From contig NZ_AP022618.1 in assembly GCF_010731615.1 (NCBI RefSeq), forward strand, positions 1,116,001-1,180,000: a stretch of DNA of 64,000 bases, read 5' to 3'. A model generated the notes under the pieces. It worked only from the letters and a program-made list of their open reading frames with translations, had not been told where the DNA came from and did not search any database. The DNA is from Mycolicibacterium insubricum (GTDB taxonomy: Bacteria; Actinomycetota; Actinomycetes; Mycobacteriales; Mycobacteriaceae). The position numbers were made by a program, and so were the translations under genes. Below are positions 58,140 through 64,000 of this stretch, piece by piece; positions within the stretch are counted from its first letter, which is position 1; the number at the start of each line of letters is the position of its first letter.

Positions 58140-58808
58140 ATGGCTGAGAACACTGTTGAAGAACTGAAGGCCCCGCTGCTGGCCGCCGTCGGCGCTGCCG
58201 ACCTGGCCCTGGCGACCGTCAACGAGATCGTCGCGACCCTTCGCGAGCGTGCCGGCGAGGCCGGCGAGCGCGCCGGTGAGGCCCGTGAGCGCCTCACCTC
58301 GGGCCGCGAAGAGGCCCGTGACCGGCTGACCAAGCTGCAGGAAGAGCTGCCCGAGCAGCTCGGTGAGCTGCGCGAGAAGCTGACCGCCGACGAGCTGCGC
58401 AAGGTCGCCGAGGGCTACGCCGAGTCCGCCCAGGCCACCTACTCGAAGCTGGTCGAGCGCGGCGAGGCCGCCCTTGAGCGCCTGCGCAACCAGCCCGCCA
58501 TCGAGCAGGTCACCGACCGCGCCGAGGGCTACGTGGACCAGGCCGTCGAGCTGACCCAGGACGCCCTGGGCAACGTGGCCGCGCAGACCCGCGCCGTGGG
58601 TGAGCGTGCCGCCAAGCTGGTCGGCGTCGAGCTGCCCAAGAAGGTCGACGAGGCCGTGCTGGACGCCGAGGTCAAGGTCGAGGGTGCCGCCGCCGCGGTG
58701 AAGAAGGCCCCGGCCAAGAAGGCTCCGGCCAAGAAGGCCGCCCCGGCCGCCGCCAAGAAGGCCGCCCCGGCCAAGAAGGCTCCGGCCAAGAAGGTCACCC
58801 AGAAGTAA
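58140..58808 (+). CDS. hbhA: Heparin-binding hemagglutinin HBHA
   Basis: 222 aa from ATG 58140 with AGGAGGAAAAGAAA before it. The N-terminal half is a long coiled coil ([40 protein letters not shown]). The C-terminus is made of KKAPAKKA and KKAAPAA repeats, the heparin-binding tail known to be methylated on lysines. It is longer than the 199 aa of M. tuberculosis HBHA. An adhesin and lipid-droplet protein on the cell surface, without a signal peptide. Confidence 0.95.
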   Translation: MAENTVEELKAPLLAAVGAADLALATVNEIVATLRERAGEAGERAGEARERLTSGREEARDRLTKLQEELPEQLGELREKLTADELRKVAEGYAESAQATYSKLVERGEAALERLRNQPAIEQVTDRAEGYVDQAVELTQDALGNVAAQTRAVGERAAKLVGVELPKKVDEAVLDAEVKVEGAAAAVKKAPAKKAPAKKAAPAAAKKAAPAKKAPAKKVTQK

Positions 58809-58824
58809 TTCCGTCACCACGGCG

Positions 58825-58854
58825 AGGCCGGACCGGTTCACACCGGTCCGGCCT
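58825..58854 (+). terminator. Terminator of hbhA
   Basis: AGGCCGGACCGGT, loop TCAC, ACCGGTCCGGCCT: perfect 13-bp stem, 16 bp after the stop. Confidence 0.85.
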
Positions 58855-58907
58855 TTGCTGTGTGCGATGAGTTCGACGGCGTGCCCGTGCGTGTTTAGGG
58901 TGGAGCG

Positions 58908-59210
58908 GTGCTGAAGACGATCCTGTACGACGTGATGTTCTATCTCGTGTTCGTGCTGGCCCTCGCGGTGCTGGTGATGGCGGGATACGCGGCCGTACAT
59001 GCCGGGCTGCAGCGCCCGGACGCCTATACCGCGGTCGGGAAGCTGACCAAGCCGGTGTGGCTGCTCATCCTGGTGGCGGCCGTCGGGCTGGCGGTGCTAG
59101 GCGTGCTCTACCACTCGATCACCGGCATCGCGATCGCCGCGTGCGCGTCCGGGGTGTACCTGGCCGACGTGCGCCCCAAACTCCTGGAAATCCAGGGAAA
59201 GTCACGCTGA
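58908..59210 (+). CDS. Small membrane protein, DUF2516 family (Rv0476 homologue)
   Basis: 100 aa from GTG 58908. Three helices: [39 protein letters not shown] and [18 protein letters not shown]. The middle loop [19 protein letters not shown] is the family block. Function unknown. The next gene begins 3 bp after its stop. Confidence 0.83.
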   Translation: MLKTILYDVMFYLVFVLALAVLVMAGYAAVHAGLQRPDAYTAVGKLTKPVWLLILVAAVGLAVLGVLYHSITGIAIAACASGVYLADVRPKLLEIQGKSR

Positions 59211-59213
59211 GAT

Positions 59214-59627
59214 ATGCGTATCGCCGCTGTCGTGCTGACCGCCGGTCTGGCATTGGCCGCCCTGGTCTCCCCGGCTCAGGCGGAGGCCGACGTCGACATC
59301 GCGCCGCCCTATATCGACCACACCGAATGGACGTCCTGGGACGGCAAGGCCAGCCTGCGGGTCTACCCGACGCCGGCCGGGCGGGCCGCCGCGACGGCGC
59401 CGGGCGGATCGCTGCTGACCGGTGAGGCCTGGTCGGAGGTGCTGGCGCTGCAACCCGACGCCGACACCGCCGGCATGGCCGACCAGTTCAGCTGCCACTG
59501 GCACTGGGCGGAGTTCGCCGAGCCCGGCAAGTCCAGCTGGAACTTGGAACCGTGGCGGCCCGTCGTCACCGGCTCGCAGATGCTGGCCGCCCACTGCAAC
59601 CCCGGCGGCCCGGAGGAGCGGCTCTAG
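59214..59627 (+). CDS. Exported DUF2599-type protein (Rv0477 homologue)
   Basis: 137 aa. Signal peptide 1-25 (VVLTAGLALAALVSPAQAEA). The mature part has HTEWTSWDGKASLRVYPTPA, FSCHWHWAEFAEPGKSSWNL and AHCNPGG, with two Cys likely paired. Secreted to the envelope; function unknown. It overlaps the convergent gene's stop by 4 bp. The deoC gene expected after it is missing. Confidence 0.85.
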   Translation: MRIAAVVLTAGLALAALVSPAQAEADVDIAPPYIDHTEWTSWDGKASLRVYPTPAGRAAATAPGGSLLTGEAWSEVLALQPDADTAGMADQFSCHWHWAEFAEPGKSSWNLEPWRPVVTGSQMLAAHCNPGGPEERL

Positions 59628-60616
59628 ATCCCCTGGAAGCAGGGGTCGTTGCCGCTCTTGGGGATGGTCGCGTTCTGCGCGGACAGCTGGGTGCGCACAC
59701 CGGAGTCGGTGACCGTCACGCTGTCGGCCTTGATACCCATCGGGTAGTCCTTGGTCAGATCCGCGGTCGCGGCGTCCAGCAGCGGCTGCACGGTCTCCTT
59801 CGGCAGCATCAGCCCGAGCCCGGTCAGGCTGACCACCTGCAGAGACAGTGCGCCGTTGACGACGGTGGGGCGGGCGACGATGGTGGCCAGGCCGGCGTCG
59901 ACGGTGATGGTGCCGGCGCTGGGGTTGGTGGTCACCGAGGACACCATCGAACCGACCAGCGGCAGGGCGTTCTGCACGGTCGTCTTGATGCCGGAGGTGG
60001 CCCAGTCCACGTTGGCGACCACCGATCCGATGGTGCCGGCGGAATCGCCGCTGTCGGACAGCGACACGTCGCGCAGCTCGAGGTTCAGCTTCATCCCGCT
60101 GGCGTCGCGGATCTGATTGCCCGCGGTCTCGACGCTGATCTCGGAGTAGTCGCGGGTGAAGTGCTGCCACAGGAACGGGGGCATCGCGCCGAACGACGCG
60201 GTGGCGTCGTCCTTGACCACGCACGCGACGATGGCGCTGACGATCTGGTCGGCGCGGTGCCGGGAGTACAGCTCACCGCCGATCAGCCCGGCGAAGCCGA
60301 GCGCGACGACGATGACGATGACCAGGCCGACCGACAGCGGGTCCGACAGCAGGCGGCGGATCTTCCCGGGTTCGGACTCCGCCGGCATCTCGGCCGCCGG
60401 GACCGCGGCGGGCGTCGCCCGGGCTGCAGCCGGCTGCGGCGCGGCGGCCTGGGATGTCGCCTGCTGGATGGCGATGGTGGCGTCGGGATCCTGGCGGGGG
60501 ATCTGCACCGTCGGCTCGACCGGGGGCTGCTGCGGCGGAACCGGTGGCTGCTGCGGCGGGCGCTGCGCCCATTGCGCGTCGTCGGGAGCACCGGGGCCCT
60601 GCGGCGGATTCGTCAC
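59624..60616 (-). CDS. Membrane-anchored DUF2993/LmeA-like lipid-binding protein (Rv0479c homologue)
   Basis: 330 aa. A Pro/Gln/Ala-rich cytosolic N-terminus (RPPQQPPVPPQQPPVEPTVQ), one membrane helix near residues 95-118 (LSVGLVIVIVVALGFAGLIG), then an outside beta-rich domain with LELRDVSLSDSGDSAGTI and AGTITVDAGLATI typical of DUF2993. LmeA of this family binds phospholipid and supports lipomannan elongation. Two Cys (IVACVVKDD, DPCFQGI) may pair. Confidence 0.82.
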   Translation of the reverse strand: MTNPPQGPGAPDDAQWAQRPPQQPPVPPQQPPVEPTVQIPRQDPDATIAIQQATSQAAAPQPAAARATPAAVPAAEMPAESEPGKIRRLLSDPLSVGLVIVIVVALGFAGLIGGELYSRHRADQIVSAIVACVVKDDATASFGAMPPFLWQHFTRDYSEISVETAGNQIRDASGMKLNLELRDVSLSDSGDSAGTIGSVVANVDWATSGIKTTVQNALPLVGSMVSSVTTNPSAGTITVDAGLATIVARPTVVNGALSLQVVSLTGLGLMLPKETVQPLLDAATADLTKDYPMGIKADSVTVTDSGVRTQLSAQNATIPKSGNDPCFQGI

Positions 60617-60675
60617 CTGGGCGATTCTGCCTTATCCGGCTGTGGGACCGCAGCAGGCGTTTCCAGCCCAGCGGT

Positions 60676-61461
60676 TCAGCGGTGGTTGCGGGCGGTCAGC
60701 ACGCCCAGGGTCTCCCGGGCGGTGACGGCCACCGCCGGGTCGATGTCGCACATCAGCAACGACGGCTCGGCACCCGCGGTGACCAGCGGCTCACCCCACG
60801 GCGAGGCCAGCAGGCTGGCGCCGACGCCCGTCGGGCCCAGCTTCGCGATCTCGGCACCGGGATAGGCCTGGTCGACGGCGGCGACGTAGCCGCCGACGTC
60901 GAGTGCCCGGGCCCGGGCCAGCAGGGTCCACTGCTCGGCCTTGCCCGGGCCGGCGCCCCACGACGCGCTGACGGTGATCAGCGTCGTGCCGCGGCGCGCC
61001 AACTCGACGTACAGCTCGGGGAACCGGATGTCGTAGCAGGTGGTCAGGCCGACGGTGACACCGTCGACCTCGATCAGCACCGCCCGGTCACCCGGGGCGA
61101 CGGTGCGCGACTCGGTGAACCCGAATGCGTCGTAGAGGTGGATCTTGTCGTAGCGGGCCGCCACCCCGCCGCCGGTGGCCAGCAGCGTGTTGGTGATCCG
61201 GCCGTCACCGGCCGGGCAGAACATCCCGGCGACGACGGTGACGCCGTGCTCGTCGGCCACCGCCCGCACGCCGTCGGCCCACCGCCCGTCGAACGGTTCG
61301 GCGATCTCCCGCAGTGAGGTGCCGAACCGGCACATGGTGGCCTCCGGGAACACCACCAGCCGTGCCCCGTCCGCGGCGGCCCGCGCGGTGTGCTCGGCGA
61401 CCGTCGCCAGATTGACGTCCGGGTCGGTGCCGGCGGCGATCTGGGCCAGGGCGATCCGCAT
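60676..61461 (-). CDS. Carbon-nitrogen hydrolase, nitrilase superfamily (Rv0480c homologue)
   Basis: 261 aa. The catalytic triad is visible: Glu in VVFPEATM, Lys in YDKIHLYDAFG and Cys in LTTCYDIRFPEL. It resembles Nit2/omega-amidase and deaminated-glutathione amidase types. Cytosolic. It starts 3 bp after the stop of the methyltransferase gene, so they form an operon. Confidence 0.9.
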   Translation of the reverse strand: MRIALAQIAAGTDPDVNLATVAEHTARAAADGARLVVFPEATMCRFGTSLREIAEPFDGRWADGVRAVADEHGVTVVAGMFCPAGDGRITNTLLATGGGVAARYDKIHLYDAFGFTESRTVAPGDRAVLIEVDGVTVGLTTCYDIRFPELYVELARRGTTLITVSASWGAGPGKAEQWTLLARARALDVGGYVAAVDQAYPGAEIAKLGPTGVGASLLASPWGEPLVTAGAEPSLLMCDIDPAVAVTARETLGVLTARNHR

Positions 61462-61463
61462 GG

Positions 61464-62276
61464 TTACAGACTAGGACCGGCAGCCGGTGCGACGAACTCC
61501 CACGGAACCGTCAGTATCCCGTCGCGCAGCCGGCGCCGCGGTTGCTCGACGGGCACCCCGGTGGCGGCCAACCGCTCGAGCATGGCCCGCCAGCGCACCC
61601 GCGGCCCGAACACCGACTGCCCGGCGGCTGACGCCCACGCGGCGTCGGCGGCGGTCAGCAGGTCGTGGATCGGCTCGCCGGGGATGTTGTGGTGAATCAG
61701 CGCCTTGGGTAGTCGTTCGGCCAGGTCCGAGGGCACTTCGATGCGGCGCGGATCGCACGCCAGGGTCAGGCTGACCGGCCCGCCGGCGTCCAGCAGCACC
61801 CAGCAGCAGCGCCGGCCCAGCTCGTCGCAGGTCCCGTCGACGATCAGCCCGTCACCGGTGATGCCGGCCCGCAGCCGCTGCCACGCCGCGGGCACCTCGG
61901 CCTCCGGGTACTGGCGCAGTACGTTGAACGCCCGCACCAGCACCGGGCGCAGCCCGGCCAGTTCGAACCCGCCGCGGGCGAACTCCACCCCGGCGCCGGC
62001 CGACGGGGCCGCGGCGGCCACCCGCGCCGGGTCGATCTCCAGCCCGGTCACCCGGACGTCGGCGCGCAGCCGGCGCAACCGGGCCGCCAGCTCCAGGGTC
62101 GTCACCGGCAGGGCGCCGTAGCCCAGATCCACCACCAGCGGGTCGGAGGCCTCGGCGAGCACGCGTTGTACCCGGGGGTGGTGCACCAGCCACCGGTCGC
62201 TGCGCCGCAGCCGGTTGCGGCCGGTGGTGCCGCGGGTGATGACACCGAGGGGTTTGGCACCGAGTGGTTTGGACAT
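61464..62276 (-). CDS. Class I SAM-dependent methyltransferase-like protein
   Basis: 270 aa. Rossmann motif I is LVVDLGYGALPVTTLELAAR and motif II VTGLEIDPARVAAA. Middle block FNVLRQYPEAEVPAAWQRLR and the C-terminal HNIPGEPIHDLLTAADAAWA are conserved-looking but not specific. The substrate is unknown. It lies between the Rv0480c and Rv0481c homologues; whether M. tuberculosis has it here I cannot recall. Confidence 0.72.
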   Translation of the reverse strand: MSKPLGAKPLGVITRGTTGRNRLRRSDRWLVHHPRVQRVLAEASDPLVVDLGYGALPVTTLELAARLRRLRADVRVTGLEIDPARVAAAAPSAGAGVEFARGGFELAGLRPVLVRAFNVLRQYPEAEVPAAWQRLRAGITGDGLIVDGTCDELGRRCCWVLLDAGGPVSLTLACDPRRIEVPSDLAERLPKALIHHNIPGEPIHDLLTAADAAWASAAGQSVFGPRVRWRAMLERLAATGVPVEQPRRRLRDGILTVPWEFVAPAAGPSL

Positions 62277-62283
62277 CAGCGCC

Positions 62284-62793
62284 TCAGCGCCGGCCGGCGA
62301 TCCACTCGGTGGTGAAGCGCTGCTCGATCTGCATCAGTTCGGTGAGCTGCCCGCCGAGCATCTTCTCGATCTTGCTGCCGACCAGCGGCACCCGGACGTC
62401 GACGCTGGCCCGCAGCACCAGCCGCGCCGAGCCGACATCGAGCGGCGCCAGCAACGCGTCGCCGTTCAGCGACACCGGGGCGCCGGGGATGGCGCCGGAG
62501 ACGGTGGCCCCGGCGGTGCCGTCGGACACCGCGCTCCACTGTTCGCGGCGGGTGATCCGCAGGTCGCCCCGGTGGAACTGGGCGACCACCCCGGGCAGCT
62601 TGTTGCGGTGCAGCACCTGCGTGGTGCGGACCAGGATCGCGCCGTCGGCGCCCACCACCAACTCGTCGAGGATCGCCTCGTCGGCGCCGGATTCGGCGAG
62701 GCGGGTGAGCCAGTACTGCTCGTCGGCGAATGCCGCCAGTACGACCTCGACACTGCTGTCATAGGCAGCGGTGATGTCGAATGAACGCGGCAT
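62284..62793 (-). CDS. DUF2505 protein, START/SRPBCC-like (Rv0481c homologue)
   Basis: 169 aa. MPRSFDITAAYDSSVEVVLA opens a SRPBCC-like beta-helix-grip fold, with a C-terminal helix GSKIEKMLGGQLTELMQIEQ. Such domains bind hydrophobic ligands; no function is assigned. It is divergent from murB and precedes the methyltransferase gene by 7 bp. Confidence 0.82.
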   Translation of the reverse strand: MPRSFDITAAYDSSVEVVLAAFADEQYWLTRLAESGADEAILDELVVGADGAILVRTTQVLHRNKLPGVVAQFHRGDLRITRREQWSAVSDGTAGATVSGAIPGAPVSLNGDALLAPLDVGSARLVLRASVDVRVPLVGSKIEKMLGGQLTELMQIEQRFTTEWIAGRR

Positions 62794-62819
62794 AGCTGGT
62801 CAGGCTACCGTTGTGCTCC

Positions 62820-63878
62820 GTGACCGGTGCACGCTACGCGGGCGCGGCGGTGGCCGAGCAGGTGCCGCTGGCGTCGCTGACGACGCTGCGCACCGGACCG
62901 GTCGCCCGACGGGTGATCACCTGCGCGGACGCCGCCCAGGCCGTCGCCGTGGTGCGGGCCCTCGACGCCGACGGGACCGACGCGCTGCTGCTGGCCGGCG
63001 GATCCAATGTGGTGCTCGGCGACGAGTGCGCGGAGCTGACGGTGATCCGGCTGGCCGGCCCCGGTATCGAGATCGACGGGAACCGGGTGCGCGCCTACGC
63101 CGGAGCGACGTGGGACGACGTCGTCGTCGCGGCGCTGGCCGCCGGACTGGGTGGGCTGGAATGCCTGTCCGGGATCCCCGGGTCGGCCGGCGCGACCCCG
63201 GTGCAGAACGTCGGCGCCTACGGTGTCGAGGTCTCCGACACCCTGACCTGCGTCCGGTTGCTGGACCGCCGCACCGGCGGGGTGGACTGGGTGGCCGCCG
63301 ACCGCCTCGGGCTGGCCTACCGGACCAGCGTGCTCAAGGGCTCCGCCGAGGCGGTCGTGCTGGACGTGGAGTTCGCCCTGGACGCCGGCGGGCGCAGCGC
63401 GCCGCTGCGCTACGGCGAACTGAGTCGCGCGGTGGGCGTGCAGCCGGGGGAGCGCACCGACCCGGTGCGGGTCCGCGACGCCGTGCTGGCGCTGCGCCGC
63501 GGCAAGGGCATGGTGCTCGACACGTACGACCACGACACCTGGAGCGTCGGATCGTTTTTTACCAACCCGGTGGTGACGGAGGCGCAGTACCGGGCGGTGT
63601 GCGCGACGGTCGACGGCCCGGTGCCGAACTATCCCGCCGGTGACCGGGTGAAACTGGCCGCCGGCTGGCTGGTCGAGCAGGCCGGGTTCGGCAAGGGCTT
63701 CCCGGGGCCCGGTGCCCCGGCCCGGCTGTCCACCAAGCACGCGCTGGCGCTGACCAACCGCGGCGACGCGACGACCGCCGACATCGTGGCCCTGGCCCGC
63801 GCCGTCCGCGACGGCGTCGTTGCCCGCTTCGGTATCCGGCTGGAACCCGAACCTGTGCTGGTCGGCGTGGTGATCTGA
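62820..63878 (+). CDS. murB: UDP-N-acetylenolpyruvoylglucosamine reductase
   Basis: 352 aa from GTG 62820; TTG 62811 is a less likely start. FAD-binding [14 protein letters not shown] and [20 protein letters not shown], catalytic Ser in [12 protein letters not shown] and Arg in [10 protein letters not shown]. Uses NADPH to make UDP-MurNAc for peptidoglycan in the cytosol. Homologue of Rv0482. No ribosome site is seen; TACCGT (62805-62810) could be the -10 of a leaderless transcript. Confidence 0.95.
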   Translation: MTGARYAGAAVAEQVPLASLTTLRTGPVARRVITCADAAQAVAVVRALDADGTDALLLAGGSNVVLGDECAELTVIRLAGPGIEIDGNRVRAYAGATWDDVVVAALAAGLGGLECLSGIPGSAGATPVQNVGAYGVEVSDTLTCVRLLDRRTGGVDWVAADRLGLAYRTSVLKGSAEAVVLDVEFALDAGGRSAPLRYGELSRAVGVQPGERTDPVRVRDAVLALRRGKGMVLDTYDHDTWSVGSFFTNPVVTEAQYRAVCATVDGPVPNYPAGDRVKLAAGWLVEQAGFGKGFPGPGAPARLSTKHALALTNRGDATTADIVALARAVRDGVVARFGIRLEPEPVLVGVVI

Positions 63879-63950
63879 GTCTCGCCCGAGACGGTGATCT
63901 CAGTCCCAGGATTTCGGTTCTGTCACGGCGGTTCCGTATCCTGTGAACCA

Positions 63951-64000
63951 GTGAATCCGGACCGAAATACCCTGCACACGCCGCCGTCATCTGCGGCGGG
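63951..64000 (+). CDS. First codons of a gene cut by the window edge (possibly lprQ, Rv0483)
   Basis: GTG 63951 opens MNPDRNTLHTPPSSAA and runs off the right edge. TATCCT (63937-63942) lies 8 bp upstream as a -10, so the transcript may be leaderless. Only the order after murB suggests the L,D-transpeptidase lipoprotein LprQ; too little sequence is visible to identify it. Confidence 0.35.
   Translation, partial: MNPDRNTLHTPPSSAA

Overview
The window is high-GC actinobacterial DNA from a mycobacterium (Mycobacterium/Mycolicibacterium type). The evidence is mycobacterium-specific genes (MmpS/MmpL, HBHA, a UmaA-type mycolate methyltransferase, RamB, GroEL2 with a GGMGGMDF tail, a PGRS repeat protein, a mycofactocin-type SDR) and gene order. 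Two blocks follow M. tuberculosis order: Rv0435c-Rv0436c-Rv0437c-Rv0439c (7.2-12.0 kb) and Rv0457c-Rv0460-Rv0461-Rv0462-Rv0464c-Rv0465c-Rv0466-Rv0467-Rv0468-Rv0469, then Rv0472c to Rv0482 (42.3-64 kb). moeA2, pcaA and deoC homologues are missing from their expected places. Rv numbers are recalled from memory and were not searched.

Left part (1-7 kb): the N-terminal part of a fused MrpA/MrpB cation/proton antiporter subunit; the DesA3-type acyl desaturase and its ferredoxin-reductase partner, divergent from a FabR-like TetR regulator with an inverted repeat beside its start; and a mycofactocin-type SDR. At 7.2-12 kb lie a Cdc48-like AAA ATPase, phosphatidylserine synthase and decarboxylase (joined by 4-bp overlaps), and an SDR.

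Accessory block (12-32 kb): about 20 kb that separate the Rv0439c homologue from groEL2, genes I recall as neighbours in M. tuberculosis. It holds a HAD phosphatase, a membrane-tethered class III cyclase, a helicase, a giant exported repeat protein probably folding as a beta-propeller, a VapBC toxin-antitoxin pair plus a relic of a second VapC on the other side of the giant gene, two related exported proteins of probable GjpA-like porin type (one carrying a PGRS domain), a small anchored protein, a large LuxR (LAL) regulator, a Tat-exported polysaccharide deacetylase, an anchored protein, an FprA-type reductase and a small exported protein. A palindrome, TAGAGTCA-N2-TGACTCTA, recurs four times in non-coding DNA of this block, with copies about 135-155 bp before the starts of both porin-like genes and of a decayed ORF. 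This looks like an undescribed local regulon, with the LuxR protein as one candidate regulator.

Right part (32-64 kb): groEL2 behind two tandem CIRCE operators; small membrane and VOC proteins; a D-aminoacylase-type amidohydrolase; a PAP2 phosphatase; a TetR-mmpS-mmpL transport cassette with a long operator over the mmpS -10; then prolyl oligopeptidase, lpdC, ramB, thioesterase, icl1, fadB2, umaA, ppk2, a MadR-type TetR, a DUF445 protein, an XRE regulator, hbhA, small exported proteins, a nitrilase-family enzyme, murB and the first codons of one more gene. Carbon metabolism (icl1, fadB2, lpdC, RamB) and envelope lipid work (umaA, MadR, desA3, mmpL, pssA/psd) dominate the core genes.
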